NCBI RefSeq assembly: GCF_009806575.1
Contig: NZ_CP047095.1
Span: forward strand, 4,096,001-4,160,000
Direction: 5' to 3'
DNA from: Rossellomorea marisflavi
GTDB taxonomy: Bacteria; Bacillota; Bacilli; Bacillales; Bacillaceae_B
Length of the DNA stretch: 64,000 nucleotides
The notes beneath the pieces were generated by a model. That model worked only from the letters and a program-made list of their open reading frames with translations, did no database searches and was not told where the DNA came from. A program made the position numbers and the translations under genes. Below are positions 10,037 through 21,342 of the stretch, in pieces. Each line of letters opens with the position of its first letter. The first letter of the stretch is position 1.

Positions 10037-10065
10037 ATCTTAACGAGGTGAGTGAATATTGTCAA
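10037..10065 (-). promoter_or_regulatory. sigma-A promoter of the S-box operon
   Basis: On the minus strand: TTGACA (10060-10065), 17-nt spacer, TAAGAT (10037-10042), placing transcription start about 25 nt before the riboswitch P1 helix. Confidence 0.75.
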
Positions 10066-10132
10066 TATTCTTTTTGGAATTCTATAAGTTTAAAGCCTAA
10101 TCGTTCTCTCCTTCAAAAAGCAATGAACAGGA

Positions 10133-10215
10133 ACGGGGGGCGTTCCCTTTCGCTGCAGGGACTTGATTTCCACGGGGAGGCAGTCGAGACACTTTCGCTT
10201 CCGTCCACTCTGTGG
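10133..10215. repeat. degenerate interspersed Bacillus repeat
   Basis: Carries the words GGCGTTCCCTTTCGCTGCAGG, ACTTGATTTCCACGGGGAGGC and CTTCCGTCCACTCTG. These resemble the repeat copies at 29.4-30.2, 40.7-43.1, 52.7 and 53.7 kb. The surrounding 10,066-10,538 stretch holds no convincing gene; the rest of it is AT-rich. Confidence 0.55.
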
Positions 10216-10676
10216 TGACTATTACGTATGAATAAACCACTGAAAGGGTGGTTAGATGGTCCACGGGGTTTTCTAAGTTAGCATTCAGCTATTCTATGGT
10301 GAGCGGTGCGGCACGTTGGATGGAGTGAACGATGGGTTATTTCAAGAAAAGGAGGGGCGATTTTTGCCGAATGGATCAAAAATGGGTGTAGCGGGGCTAT
10401 GATCGGGCTCTTTCATCCCTTAATTTGTAGAAAATCCAATCATTTTTCACCATTCCCATCCCTTTTACCTCTCCACCAACCCATTTATTACCGACTTTTT
10501 CATTTTTATTTTCAACTTCTGGAGTTTTTTGGACTTCTGTCAATAAAATAGACAGTGAAAAATGCAAATAACTTTATCTAAAAGCCCTACCGCACTACGT
10601 TTGGTGGGGCATGAAAAACCATCAATCCAACTGGAGGATTGATTCTTTTTCACGCCAAACGAGTATAAGTTGGAAT

Positions 10677-11558
10677 TTAAAGCAGAAGTTCATGGTTATG
10701 GTTTCGCTCAAATTGGTTAGGGGATTGGTAGCCTAATGCAGAATGTTTTCGTCTCTCATTGTACTGGTTTGAAATATAGTATTGAACTGATTTTTCCGCC
10801 TCTGCGAGGGTCTTGAACTTGGTACGGTAGATCCATTCCTTTTTAAGTGTCGCATGAAAAGATTCAATACAGGCATTGTCATACGGATCTCCTTTTCGGC
10901 TCATACTGAGCTGAAAACCATGTTGCTTCAGTACCTGCACATAGTCATTTGAACAATATTGAGTGCCACGATCTGAGTGGTGAATAAGATTTCCATCCGG
11001 ATTTCTGGTTGTGCTTGCCATTTCGAGTGCACGTAAAATAAGGATTGTCTTCATGGACGTCCCGAAACTCCAGCCGACAATCTTTCGTGAAAATAGGTCC
11101 ATAATGGAGGCAAGATAAAGCCACCCTTCGATCGTCCGAATATAGGTGATATCCGCCACCCATATCGTATCTGGTGTAGGGGCCGTGAAATTCCTCTTAA
11201 GTAAGTTAGGATAGACCTTCAGGTCATGGTCCGAATCAGTGGTCACGACATACTTTCTTAATGGGATGGCTCGAAGATCCATATCTTGCATATATCGGGC
11301 CACAGTCTTTTGTGAAATAGAGTATCCCCACTCAATCAAATCCTGATGAACCCTGGGACTCCCGTATGTCCCAAAACTTTCATGGAAGGATTGCGCTATC
11401 TTTTGTTTCACTTCGTTTTTTAGGCGTTGCCTTTCGGTGTTCGTTTCGTTTTGACGGTTTAGCCACTTATAATAACCACTGGTTGAGACATTGAGAACCT
11501 GGCACATCTTCACCACCTTGTGTTCATCCGAATGAGATTGAATGAACTGATATTTCAC
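10677..11558 (-). CDS. IS3-family transposase OrfB (DDE integrase)
   Basis: Catalytic half of an IS3-family transposase, 293 residues. An HTH_21-type region (FHESFGTYGSPRVHQDL) precedes the rve integrase core with first Asp in WVADITYIRT, second Asp in IHHSDRGTQYCS and Glu in DNACIESFHATLKKE. The annotated GTG start at 11556-11558 is probably not the main route: IS3 elements make OrfAB by a -1 frameshift. An A-AAA-G slip site sits at the end of orfA and would enter this frame directly. Confidence 0.92.
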   Translation of the reverse strand: MKYQFIQSHSDEHKVVKMCQVLNVSTSGYYKWLNRQNETNTERQRLKNEVKQKIAQSFHESFGTYGSPRVHQDLIEWGYSISQKTVARYMQDMDLRAIPLRKYVVTTDSDHDLKVYPNLLKRNFTAPTPDTIWVADITYIRTIEGWLYLASIMDLFSRKIVGWSFGTSMKTILILRALEMASTTRNPDGNLIHHSDRGTQYCSNDYVQVLKQHGFQLSMSRKGDPYDNACIESFHATLKKEWIYRTKFKTLAEAEKSVQYYISNQYNERRKHSALGYQSPNQFERNHNHELLL

Positions 11559-11848
11559 ATGTGCCTTTTGGAGAAGATGTGCATGGCCTTTTTTAGGATT
11601 TCGTTCTCCTCTTGAAGCTCCTTCATTTGTTTTTCGTGCTGTTTTTTTAGAGCTTCCAATTCAGAGGACGTAATGTACTCCTTAGGTGCGTTGGCAGCAT
11701 CGATTTTTTGCCTATATTGGTTAACCCATCGGTTAACAGAGGAATAATGAAGATCAAGTTCAAAAGCAAGATCTGTAGCTTTTCGGCCATCCTCCACAAC
11801 CATCTTCGCTACATATTCTTTGTACTCACTTGAATAATGTTTAACCAT
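11555..11848 (-). CDS. IS3-family OrfA (HTH protein)
   Basis: 97-residue DNA-binding ORF of the IS3 element. It has an N-terminal helix-turn-helix (KATDLAFELDLHYSSVNRWVNQYR) and a C-terminal leucine-zipper-like coiled coil (LEALKKQHEKQMKELQEENEILKKAM). Its stop overlaps the OrfB start by three bases in the -1 frame. No internal damage is visible, so the element looks intact. Confidence 0.9.
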   Translation of the reverse strand: MVKHYSSEYKEYVAKMVVEDGRKATDLAFELDLHYSSVNRWVNQYRQKIDAANAPKEYITSSELEALKKQHEKQMKELQEENEILKKAMHIFSKRHM

Positions 11849-11918
11849 GTGAACACGTCCTTTTTAGAAGGTAAGTAAATTGTATGGATTTTCAATTCCT
11901 TGTGTCCACTTTTAAGAC

Positions 11919-12157
11919 TAACTTTATTTTCTACCGACTTTCAACTTTTTATTACCAACTTCTGCTTTTTTATCGAAATCTACTGACAACTTTGACGGGT
12001 TATTTTCAACTTGGAAGCTTTATGATCAACTACCAACTTTTATAATCGACTTCCGACCCTTATTACCAACTTCCCCCTGCCCCTACTCCATCCCTTCCCC
12101 ACCACCCTTCTCTTCCAAAGCAAAAGAAGATGTGATCCTTTTAAACGTGTCAATTCA
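11919..12157. other. non-coding AT-rich tract with ACCAACTT words
   Basis: No credible gene. The stretch repeats short words such as TACCGACTTTC, TTACCAACTTC, CTACCAACTTT and TCGACTTCC. The same style of sequence appears on the other side of the IS3 element at about 10470-10530, so the element split one low-complexity tract. Confidence 0.5.
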
Positions 12158-12186
12158 CAAAAAAACCGCCGGCATAAGCCGGCGGC
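12158..12186 (-). terminator. pyrG terminator
   Basis: Perfect CCGCCGGC-TTAT-GCCGGCGG stem followed on the minus strand by TTTTTTTT, just after the pyrG stop. Confidence 0.92.
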
Positions 12187-12200
12187 GTTCATGATCGTGA

Positions 12201-13859
<1,659 letters not shown>

Positions 13860-14031
13860 TTATGTACGCACGCCATGGGTTTATCATGTTCAAAGTACGG
13901 GAAGTCCATTCTTTGAATTATTCCATGGCATCATCGTTAAAAAGACAGCCTCTTTTTTTCGTTATACATGAGATTATAAGGGGTGAGGCGAAATCCGCCC
14001 CGATACGCCCATCTTCCGGGATCATTCCCGG

Positions 14032-14076
14032 AAAAAAATAAAAAACGCCCCGCTTACAAATCGTAAGGGGAGCGTT
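14032..14076 (-). terminator. pyrG leader attenuator
   Basis: On the minus strand AACGCTCCCCTTAC / GTAAGCGGGGCGTT is followed by TTTTTTATTTTTTT, between the pyrG promoter and the gene. The upstream arm is pyrimidine-rich (GCTCCCC), so a transcript with extra 5' G residues could pair with it and block the terminator, as established for B. subtilis pyrG. Confidence 0.85.
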
Positions 14077-14105
14077 GATATACTCGATCAGTCCTCTTTT
14101 GAGGA

Positions 14106-14145
14106 GCCCAAATAAAATACTACCTTCCTCAAAGGAAGAAGTCAA
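14106..14145 (-). promoter_or_regulatory. pyrG promoter with GGGC start
   Basis: On the minus strand: TTGACT (14140-14145), 17-nt spacer, TAGTAT (14117-14122), 7 nt, then GGGCTCC with the first G at 14109. GGGC at +1 is the slippage site used for CTP-sensitive reiterative G addition in Bacillus pyrG. Confidence 0.85.
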
Positions 14146-14175
14146 GCATAGAATTCAGGACATGGGATGGAGAGA

Positions 14176-14736
14176 TTACTTGTTCTCCTCTTCCTCGTCT
14201 TCTTCGAGATCTTCTTCATCTGCATCATCTTCATCAAACTCATCGATATCCAGATCTTCTTCTTCTTCGTCCAGATCTTCCACGTCGTCCGCATCTTCTT
14301 CATCTAGATCGTCATCGTCTGTAAGATCGTCTTCTTCTGTATCATCAAGGTCGTCGAAATCAAGGTCTTCATCTTCAAGATCATCGAATTCGTCCAGATC
14401 AAGATCGTCTTCATCGGTTTTCTTCGCTTTTTTCTTTTTGGCAGATGATTTCATCGTAGGAACGGTTTCTTCCTCGATTTGATCGACTGGATACCATTCC
14501 CTGAGTCCCCAACGATTATCACCAAGGGCCAGGAACTGACCGTCGATGTTGAGGTCCGTATAGAACTGGGCAAGTCTTGATTTCACTTCTTCTTTTGACG
14601 CACCTGTCAGACTAGTGATTTCATCAAGGATTTCCTGGAAACCAAGGGCCTGCTTTCTTTCTTTCAAGATGGCGTGGGCAAGCTCGATAAATGCTGTTTG
14701 ACGCAATTCTTCTTTGGATAATTGCTTTAGACTCAA
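14176..14736 (-). CDS. rpoE: RNA polymerase delta subunit
   Basis: Delta subunit of Gram-positive RNA polymerase, which aids transcriptional specificity and enzyme recycling. 186 residues. An N-terminal folded HARE-type domain (QTAFIELAHAIL, then RLAQFYTDLNIDGQFLALGDNRWGLREWYP) is followed by a lysine patch (AKKKKAKK) and a tail of almost only Asp/Glu. I choose the TTG at 14734-14736 (MSLKQLSKEEL): it aligns with the family start and lies 8 nt after AGGAAG. The GTG at 14745 overlaps that ribosome-binding site. Confidence 0.93.
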   Translation of the reverse strand: MSLKQLSKEELRQTAFIELAHAILKERKQALGFQEILDEITSLTGASKEEVKSRLAQFYTDLNIDGQFLALGDNRWGLREWYPVDQIEEETVPTMKSSAKKKKAKKTDEDDLDLDEFDDLEDEDLDFDDLDDTEEDDLTDDDDLDEEDADDVEDLDEEEEDLDIDEFDEDDADEEDLEEDEEEENK

Positions 14737-14987
14737 TGTACGCACTTCCTTTCTCTATTTAAACAATCTACTAGGTAGAATAAAAAAGGGCAAAAATTGT
14801 CCATTATCAGGTTTAGACCATATTCACCATTATAAACAAATTACAAGTCTTTATGCTAGAATTATCTAGATTTTACCGAACATTTTCTTCGGAAGGTCAG
14901 GGCTGTCAGCTTCATGACCGATTCATGGGAATACGCTCATCTTATAGTTTCTAAAGAAAGATGGCAAGCACTCATTCCCCAAAGGAT

Positions 14988-15034
14988 AAAAAAACCGAAC
15001 TCTGCGCCCGGGTGAGATGGACGCAGCCGTTCGG
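14988..15034 (-). terminator. icmF terminator
   Basis: On the minus strand CCGAAC-gg-CTGCG ... CGCAG-a-GTTCGG is followed by TTTTTTT, directly after icmF. The rest of 14737-14987 holds no gene, only AT-rich upstream DNA of rpoE. Confidence 0.75.
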
Positions 15035-15046
15035 ATGCATACGTTT

Positions 15047-18000
15047 TTACATATTTCGGCGGTATTGCCCGCCGACTTCATAAAGGGCCCTTGTAATTTG
15101 ACCGAGGCTCGCCACTTTGACCGTCTCCATCAGCTCTTCGAAAATATTCCCGCCTTCAACGGCAGACATCTTCAAGCGCTTGAGCGCTTCTTCCGTCTTG
15201 TCGCCATGGCCCTGCTGGAACGCTTTGAGATTGCGAATCTGGGTTTCTTTCTCTTCCTTGGTTGCACGGGCAAGTTCCATCCCGTCCACATCCTCTTCAG
15301 AAGGAGGATTCGGATTGAGATACGTGTTCACTCCGACGATCGGAAGCTCACCGGAATGCTTCTTCATTTCATAGAACATGGACTCTTCCTGGATCTTACC
15401 GCGCTGATACTGGGTTTCCATGGCTCCTAGGACGCCCCCGCGATCATTGATGCGGTCGAACTCTGCGAGCACCATTTCCTCGACCAGATCCGTCAGCTCC
15501 TCCACGATGAAGGCTCCCTGAAGTGGATTTTCATTCTTCGAGAGACCGTGCTCCTTCGTGATGATCATCTGGATCGCCATGGCCCGGCGGACCGATTCCT
15601 CCGTAGGCGTCGTGATGGCTTCATCATACGCGTTGGTATGAAGGGAGTTACAGTTATCCTGGAGGGCCATGAGCGCCTGTAAGGTCGTGCGGATATCATT
15701 GAAGTCGATCTCCTGTGCGTGAAGCGACCTTCCTGACGTCTGAATGTGATACTTCAGCTTCTGGCTGCGCTCGTTCGCTCCGTATTTATCCCTCATGACC
15801 GTCGACCAGATCCGTCTTGCCACACGGCCGATGACCGTATACTCAGGATCCAATCCGTTGGAGAAGAAGAAGGAAAGATTCGGTGCAAATGCATTGATAT
15901 CCATTCCCCTGCTGAGGTAGTACTCGACATACGTGAATCCATTGGCGAGGGTGAAGGCAAGCTGCGAAATCGGATTCGCTCCCGCTTCGGCGATATGATA
16001 GCCGGAGATGGAAACAGAATAATAGTTCCTCACCTTATGATCGATGAAGTACTGCTGGATATCCCCCATCATCCTGAGGGCGAACTCCGTGGAGAAGATA
16101 CATGTATTCTGCCCCTGGTCTTCCTTCAGGATATCCGCCTGGACGGTGCCGCGTACGACACTCAAGGTTTCTTCCCGGACGTTTGCATACTCCTCGACGG
16201 TGAGGATGCGCCCAAGCTCTTCTTCTTTGATCTTGATCTGCTGATCGATGGCTGTATTCATGTACATGGCAAGGATGATCGGTGCCGGACCGTTGATTGT
16301 CATGGAGACCGATGTGGACGGGGCACAAAGATCGAATCCTGCATACAGCTTCTTCATATCTTCAAGGGTACAGATGCTGACGCCGCTCTCCCCTACTTTC
16401 CCATAGATATCGGGACGGTGATCGGGATCCTCCCCGTAAAGGGTGACGGAATCGAATGCCGTACTGAGACGCTTGGCGTCATCATCTTTGGACAGGTAGT
16501 GAAAACGGCGGTTCGTCCGTTCAGGTGTCCCTTCTCCTGCAAATTGTCGCTTTGGATCTTCCCCTTTTCGCTTGAACGGGAATACACCCGCCGTGTACGG
16601 GAACGAGCCCGGTACATTTTCTTTATACACCCATTCAAGGATCTGCCCGTAATCCTTATATCTCGGGAGGGCGACCTTCGGGATGCTCAGGCCGGATAAG
16701 CTTTTGGTTTTGAGCTCAGTCACGATTTCACGATCGCGGACCTTCGTGACGAATGAGTCTTTGCTGTATGTTTCCTTGAGGTTCTCCCATCCTCCCAGGA
16801 TCTCCTTCGATTGCTCCGTCAGTTTCTTTTCCACTTCGTCTTTCAACGTGGTGAGGGAGGCCGTGACATCCCCTTGTTCCCCGATGGCTTCAATGGCCCC
16901 TTCGAGCTGGAAGAGACGGCGGGCAAGATCGGACTGCTCCTCTGCTTTCCTGTGATAATTCCGGACCGTTTCAGCGATTTCCCTCAAATAGTAACGGCGG
17001 TCGTTAGGGATGATGACGTTTTGTTTTTCCACGTCCACATTCTTCGAAAATCCTGTTTCCCATCCGAGGTTCATCTTGCCGTTTACGGTATCGACGACAG
17101 CAGCAAACAGGGCGTTTGTTCCGGGATCATTGAACTGACTTGCGATGGTGCCGTATACCGGCATCTCATCGAGGTCCTGATCGAATAATAGATGGCTCCG
17201 CTGATACTGCTTTTGCACCTGCCTCCGCGCATCTTCTGATCCTTTGCGTTCGAACTTGTTGATGACGATTAGGTCCGCGTAATCGATCATATCAATCTTT
17301 TCCAGCTGTGATGGTGCACCGAACTCGCTTGTCATCACATACATGGACAGATCACAGATCTCTGCGATTTCCGCATCCCCCTGACCGATACCGCTCGTTT
17401 CCACCACGACAAGATCGTAGCCTGCCGCTTTCACGACATTGATCGCGTCTTGGATGGCGAGGGAAAGCTCGGTCCTGGAACCGCGCGTGGCAAGACTTCT
17501 CATGTACACTCTCGGGTTAAAGATGGCGTTCATCCGGATCCTGTCACCTAGGAGTGCCCCGCCTGTCTTCTGTTTCGTCGGATCGATGGACAAGACCGCG
17601 ATCTTCTTCTCTGGCAGTTCGTTCAGGAAGCGGCGGATCAGTTCATCCGTGAGGGAACTTTTTCCGGCTCCCCCCGTTCCCGTGATTCCAAGGACCGGTA
17701 CTTTGCATGCGAGACCTTTGATTTCCGTGAAGACCGATTGAGCAGCTGCTGCCACTTCCTCTTTGGCACCGACCTGGTACTCAGCGAGTGAAATCAACCT
17801 GGAGATCGCATTGACGCTCCCACCTGCGAGATTTTCCACTTCCTTACTTTCCGTCCCTTTGATCGTCGGGTAGTCGCATTCCTCGATCATCCGGTTGATC
17901 ATCCCTTGAAGGCCCTGTGTCCTTCCGTCTTCCGGTGAGAAGATCCGGGCGATGCCGTACTCATGAAGTTCCTTGATCTCCTTCGGGATTATGACGCCGC

Positions 18001-18304
18001 CACCGCCACCGTAGATGCGGATATGGCCGGCACCCCTCTCGTTTAAAAGATCATACATGTATTTGAAATATTCGACGTGTCCACCCTGGTAAGAGGAGAT
18101 GGCGATACCCTGAACATCTTCTTGGATGGCTGCATTGACGACTTCTTCCACGGACCGGTTATGCCCAAGATGGATGACTTCCGCCCCGCTTGCCTGGATG
18201 ATCCTCCGCATTATGTTGATCGACGCATCATGTCCGTCAAACAGGCTCGATGCCGTGACGAAGCGGACATGGTGCTTTGGCTTATAGATCTCTACCGTGC
18301 TCAT
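15047..18304 (-). CDS. icmF: fused isobutyryl-CoA mutase (IcmF)
   Basis: B12-dependent enzyme interconverting isobutyryl-CoA and n-butyryl-CoA, with its own G-protein chaperone. 1085 residues, the typical length. Order: cobalamin-binding domain (cobalt-ligand His25 in [11 protein letters not shown] motif IYGGGGGVI near residue 98), MeaI-like GTPase with P-loop [12 protein letters not shown] (207-217) and INKFERKG, then the mutase barrel ([42 protein letters not shown]). The start overlaps the TetR stop (ATGA), with GGGGGAG upstream. It links branched-chain (valine) and straight-chain C4 acyl-CoA metabolism with the beta-oxidation genes beside it. Confidence 0.95.
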   Translation of the reverse strand: MSTVEIYKPKHHVRFVTASSLFDGHDASINIMRRIIQASGAEVIHLGHNRSVEEVVNAAIQEDVQGIAISSYQGGHVEYFKYMYDLLNERGAGHIRIYGGGGGVIIPKEIKELHEYGIARIFSPEDGRTQGLQGMINRMIEECDYPTIKGTESKEVENLAGGSVNAISRLISLAEYQVGAKEEVAAAAQSVFTEIKGLACKVPVLGITGTGGAGKSSLTDELIRRFLNELPEKKIAVLSIDPTKQKTGGALLGDRIRMNAIFNPRVYMRSLATRGSRTELSLAIQDAINVVKAAGYDLVVVETSGIGQGDAEIAEICDLSMYVMTSEFGAPSQLEKIDMIDYADLIVINKFERKGSEDARRQVQKQYQRSHLLFDQDLDEMPVYGTIASQFNDPGTNALFAAVVDTVNGKMNLGWETGFSKNVDVEKQNVIIPNDRRYYLREIAETVRNYHRKAEEQSDLARRLFQLEGAIEAIGEQGDVTASLTTLKDEVEKKLTEQSKEILGGWENLKETYSKDSFVTKVRDREIVTELKTKSLSGLSIPKVALPRYKDYGQILEWVYKENVPGSFPYTAGVFPFKRKGEDPKRQFAGEGTPERTNRRFHYLSKDDDAKRLSTAFDSVTLYGEDPDHRPDIYGKVGESGVSICTLEDMKKLYAGFDLCAPSTSVSMTINGPAPIILAMYMNTAIDQQIKIKEEELGRILTVEEYANVREETLSVVRGTVQADILKEDQGQNTCIFSTEFALRMMGDIQQYFIDHKVRNYYSVSISGYHIAEAGANPISQLAFTLANGFTYVEYYLSRGMDINAFAPNLSFFFSNGLDPEYTVIGRVARRIWSTVMRDKYGANERSQKLKYHIQTSGRSLHAQEIDFNDIRTTLQALMALQDNCNSLHTNAYDEAITTPTEESVRRAMAIQMIITKEHGLSKNENPLQGAFIVEELTDLVEEMVLAEFDRINDRGGVLGAMETQYQRGKIQEESMFYEMKKHSGELPIVGVNTYLNPNPPSEEDVDGMELARATKEEKETQIRNLKAFQQGHGDKTEEALKRLKMSAVEGGNIFEELMETVKVASLGQITRALYEVGGQYRRNM

Positions 18305-18954
18305 ATGACTCCCCCTGTTCTTCCATGTGTCTCATATCCTACGACTCCTGCGAACAGCAGATCGATTTGAAGATTCATATAGTCTTCCAATGAAAAGCGC
18401 TTTTGGAGCGCCCAGCGGCGGAATCCCCACATCTGCCCCTGGACGAAGACATTCTGTGCAAGGAGATGGATCCGCTCTGAATCCAGATCCAGTCGTCCCC
18501 TGTCTACACAGCTTTGGATGAGCCCTTCTACCATGCCGACCATTTCCATCTCTTTTTTCAAAACGTACGGCAGGGCGTCTTTCGACAGCGACTTCGCTTC
18601 CTGATACATGACAAGCACCTCATCCTGCATCCGGTCCATCACCTGGAAGTAATGGGCGATGCCAAGCTTCAGGCTCTCCATCGTCCCTTCTCCCACATCC
18701 AATTCTTCTAGCTCCAATCTTACTTGTTCATAGATCCTGTCGCAGACAAGATACAGCACATCTTCCTTTGTCCGTATATATTCATAGAGCGTTCCGATAC
18801 TGAATCCGGCGGCCTTTGCAATCTCTCTTGTCGTGGTGCGATGAAACCCCTTTTGTTTAAATAGTGAGACAGCCCCTTTGATCATTTGATCCCGCCTCTT
18901 CTCTACCAAACGTTCATCCTTGACCGACGCATGGACTTCTCTTTTGTCTTTCAC
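18301..18954 (-). CDS. TetR/AcrR family regulator, FadR-like
   Basis: 217-residue TetR-type repressor with N-terminal helix-turn-helix ([33 protein letters not shown]). The C-terminal ligand domain is typical of acyl-CoA-responsive members. The start is a GTG at 18952-18954. It is co-directional with the acyl-CoA genes and overlaps icmF by four bases, so it probably controls this block. The operators at 23460-23477 and 25772-25789 are plausible targets, but B. subtilis FadR is encoded elsewhere, so this may be a paralogue. Confidence 0.88.
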   Translation of the reverse strand: MKDKREVHASVKDERLVEKRRDQMIKGAVSLFKQKGFHRTTTREIAKAAGFSIGTLYEYIRTKEDVLYLVCDRIYEQVRLELEELDVGEGTMESLKLGIAHYFQVMDRMQDEVLVMYQEAKSLSKDALPYVLKKEMEMVGMVEGLIQSCVDRGRLDLDSERIHLLAQNVFVQGQMWGFRRWALQKRFSLEDYMNLQIDLLFAGVVGYETHGRTGGVI

Positions 18955-19007
18955 TACAATCGACCGCCTTCCCGTGCTTTATGACCCCTTAACCCCTTTG
19001 TTTCTCT

Positions 19008-20147
19008 TTATTTCGTTACCATCCGTGAGATGACGAGGCGTTGGATTTCCTGCGTTCCCTCATAGATTTGTGTGATTTTCGCATCCCTCATGAACCGTTC
19101 CACCGGGTAGTCTTTCGTATAGCCGTATCCACCGAAGATCTGGACGGCTTCTGTCGTCACCTTCATGGCTGTATCCCCTGCCATCAATTTTGACATGGCC
19201 GATTCTTTCCCGTATGGAAGGCCTTCCGACTCGAGCCATGCTGCTTGATAGGTCAGGAGTCTGGATGCTTCGATGCTGGTCGCCATATCAGCAATCTTGA
19301 AGGAAATTCCTTGATTCGCAGCAATCGGCTTCCCGAACTGTTCCCTTTCCTTCGCATAGTCAACGGACGCATCGAGGGCACCCTGGGCAATCCCCACTGC
19401 CTGGGCTGCGATGCCGTTCCTGCCTCCATCAAGGGTCATCATGGCGATCTTGAAGCCTTCCCCTTCTTTTCCGAGAAGGTTTTCCTTCGGTACTTTGCAG
19501 TCTTCAAAGATGATTTCCGTCGTCGGTGAAGAGCGGATTCCGAGCTTCTTCTCTTTTTTCCCTACTGAGAAACCTGGGAAATCCTTCTCGACGATGAAGG
19601 CACTCGTCCCGCGCTGACGCTGTGATGGATCGGTCAGGGCGAATACGATGTAGGTATCGGCGATGCCGCCGTTCGTGATGAAGATCTTCGAGCCGTTCAA
19701 CACGTAGTGGTCCCCATCAAGGCGTGCAGTCGTCTTCATACCGCCCGCATCTGATCCCGATGCCGGCTCCGTGAGACCGTATGCCCCGATTTTCTCCCCT
19801 TGTGCCATCGGCCGGAGATATTTCTGTTTCTGTTCTTCCGTACCGAATTTATAGACCGGCCAGCCGGCAAGGGACGTATGGGCGGAGAGCGTCACCCCGA
19901 TCGATGCGCACACCCTTGAGAGCTCTTCTACTGCGATGCAATAGGCGAGGAAGTCACTTCCGATACCGCCGTATTCCTCCGGCCAGGGAATGCCCGTCAG
20001 TCCGAGTTCGGCCATCTTATGGAAAAGCTCCATATCGAAGCGCTCTTCTTCATCTCTCTCAGCAGCCGTCGGCGCCACTTCGTTTCTGGCAAAATCGCGG
20101 ACCATCTTCCGGATCATTTCATGCTCTTCGGATAATTTGAAATTCAT
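19008..20147 (-). CDS. acyl-CoA dehydrogenase (first of two)
   Basis: FAD enzyme that oxidises acyl-CoA to trans-2-enoyl-CoA, passing electrons to ETF. 379 residues. Conserved sequences are [19 protein letters not shown] (FAD/substrate), [37 protein letters not shown], and the C-terminal [33 protein letters not shown] with the catalytic-base Glu in YEGT. It is 24 nt from the second paralogue; the pair may act on different chain lengths or branched substrates. GGGGGA precedes the ATG. Confidence 0.93.
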   Translation of the reverse strand: MNFKLSEEHEMIRKMVRDFARNEVAPTAAERDEEERFDMELFHKMAELGLTGIPWPEEYGGIGSDFLAYCIAVEELSRVCASIGVTLSAHTSLAGWPVYKFGTEEQKQKYLRPMAQGEKIGAYGLTEPASGSDAGGMKTTARLDGDHYVLNGSKIFITNGGIADTYIVFALTDPSQRQRGTSAFIVEKDFPGFSVGKKEKKLGIRSSPTTEIIFEDCKVPKENLLGKEGEGFKIAMMTLDGGRNGIAAQAVGIAQGALDASVDYAKEREQFGKPIAANQGISFKIADMATSIEASRLLTYQAAWLESEGLPYGKESAMSKLMAGDTAMKVTTEAVQIFGGYGYTKDYPVERFMRDAKITQIYEGTQEIQRLVISRMVTK

Positions 20148-20171
20148 CTTCGTTCCCCCATCTCATGATTG

Positions 20172-21308
20172 TTAAACAAGCAGGTGCTTCCCGATCACCA
20201 TCCGCTGGATCTCGCTCGTACCTTCGTAGATTTCCGTCACTTTGGCATCCCGGAAGAGCCTCTCCACGGGATATTCCTTCGTATAGCCGTACCCTCCGTA
20301 AACCTGGATCGCTTCCGTCGAAACGTCGACGGCGGCTTTTGAGGCGAATAACTTGGCCATGCTCGCTTCCTTGCCACAGGAGACTCCGCGCGAACGGAGA
20401 TCTGCCGCCCGGTATACAAGAAGCTTCGATGCTTCCACGGCCGTTGCCATATCGGCAAGCTTAAAACCGATGCCCTGCTGGGCGGCGATCGGCTTCCCGA
20501 ACTGCGCGCGCTCTTTAGCGTAAGCCGTTGAGAAATCGAACGCGGCTTCAGCGATCCCAAGAGCCTGGGCCGCAATGCCGATGCGGCCGACATCAAGGTT
20601 GTTCATGGCGATCCTGAATCCGTCCCCGCGCTTGCCGAGAAGATTCCCGGCAGGTACCTTCATGTCTTCAAACGTTAGCTGGACCGTCCGTGATCCGTGG
20701 AGCCCCATCTTATGTTCGTCCTTCCCGATCACGAGCCCTTCCGTCCCTTTCTCGACGATAAAGGCCGAGACGCCGCGGCTTCCCATATCGGGATCCGTCA
20801 CGGCGAACACGATGTACGTATCCGCTTCCCCGCCATTCGTGATGAAGACCTTGGAGCCGTTCAACACAAAGTGATCACCCCGGTCTTCAGCCTTCGTTTT
20901 CAAGCTCTTTGCATCGGATCCCGCACTCGGCTCCGTCAGGCAGAATGCACCCAGGTATTCCCCGCTGGCAAGCTTCGGGATATAGGTTTGTTTCTGTTCT
21001 TCCGTACCGAAATAGAGGATCGGATTCGTGCCGACCGACGTATGGACCGACAGGATGACCCCGATTGTGGCGCTCACCCTCGACAGCTCATGGATGGCGA
21101 TGATATAAGAGGTGAAATCCATCCCTGCGCCTCCATACTCTTCAGGAATCGTGATCCCCATCAACCCGATTTCTGCCATCTTGTTCAGGATCTCCCGGGG
21201 AAACTCCCCAGCTTCCATCCTCTCGATGAATGGACTGATCTCAGAATCAGCAAAGTCCCTTACCATCTTCCTCATCATCTTCTGCTCTTCTGTGAAACGA
21301 AGTTCCAT
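20172..21308 (-). CDS. acyl-CoA dehydrogenase (second of two)
   Basis: 378-residue short/medium-chain acyl-CoA dehydrogenase, clearly a paralogue of its neighbour but diverged. Motifs: [57 protein letters not shown] and QVYGGYGYTKEYPVERLFRDAKVTEIYEGTSEIQ with the catalytic Glu. The likely substrate is butyryl-CoA or a similar short acyl-CoA, given icmF and the C4 hydroxyacyl dehydrogenase in the same operon; this is inference. GGGAGG precedes the ATG. Confidence 0.93.
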   Translation of the reverse strand: MELRFTEEQKMMRKMVRDFADSEISPFIERMEAGEFPREILNKMAEIGLMGITIPEEYGGAGMDFTSYIIAIHELSRVSATIGVILSVHTSVGTNPILYFGTEEQKQTYIPKLASGEYLGAFCLTEPSAGSDAKSLKTKAEDRGDHFVLNGSKVFITNGGEADTYIVFAVTDPDMGSRGVSAFIVEKGTEGLVIGKDEHKMGLHGSRTVQLTFEDMKVPAGNLLGKRGDGFRIAMNNLDVGRIGIAAQALGIAEAAFDFSTAYAKERAQFGKPIAAQQGIGFKLADMATAVEASKLLVYRAADLRSRGVSCGKEASMAKLFASKAAVDVSTEAIQVYGGYGYTKEYPVERLFRDAKVTEIYEGTSEIQRMVIGKHLLV

Positions 21309-21342
21309 GCTTCATTCCTCCCTGTTGTATGGCCTATGGGAC

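Larger units (their letters stand above)
10539..11918 (-). mobile_element. IS3-family insertion sequence
   Basis: A two-ORF element of about 1.38 kb. Its ends are set from imperfect inverted repeats: GTCaatAAAaTaGACA at 10539 matches GTCttaAAAgTgGACA read on the minus strand from 11918. No clear target duplication was seen, so the exact ends are uncertain by a few bases. The element lies in an AT-rich tract with repeated ACCAACTT / ACCGACTT words on both sides, between the S-box operon and pyrG. Confidence 0.8.

Noticed and set aside
11555-11558. IS3 transposase as a broken gene
   Set aside because: Two overlapping frames with an A-AAA-G slip site are the normal IS3 arrangement for programmed -1 frameshifting.
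14008-14038. Extra terminator between pyrG and rpoE (TTCCGGGA / TCCCGGAA)
   Set aside because: On neither strand is the stem followed by a T-run; on the minus strand the Ts come before it and belong to the attenuator.
14075-14482. Serine-rich ORF on the plus strand
   Set aside because: It is the antisense of the Asp/Glu-rich tail of rpoE; GAT/GAA codons read backwards give Ser-rich protein.
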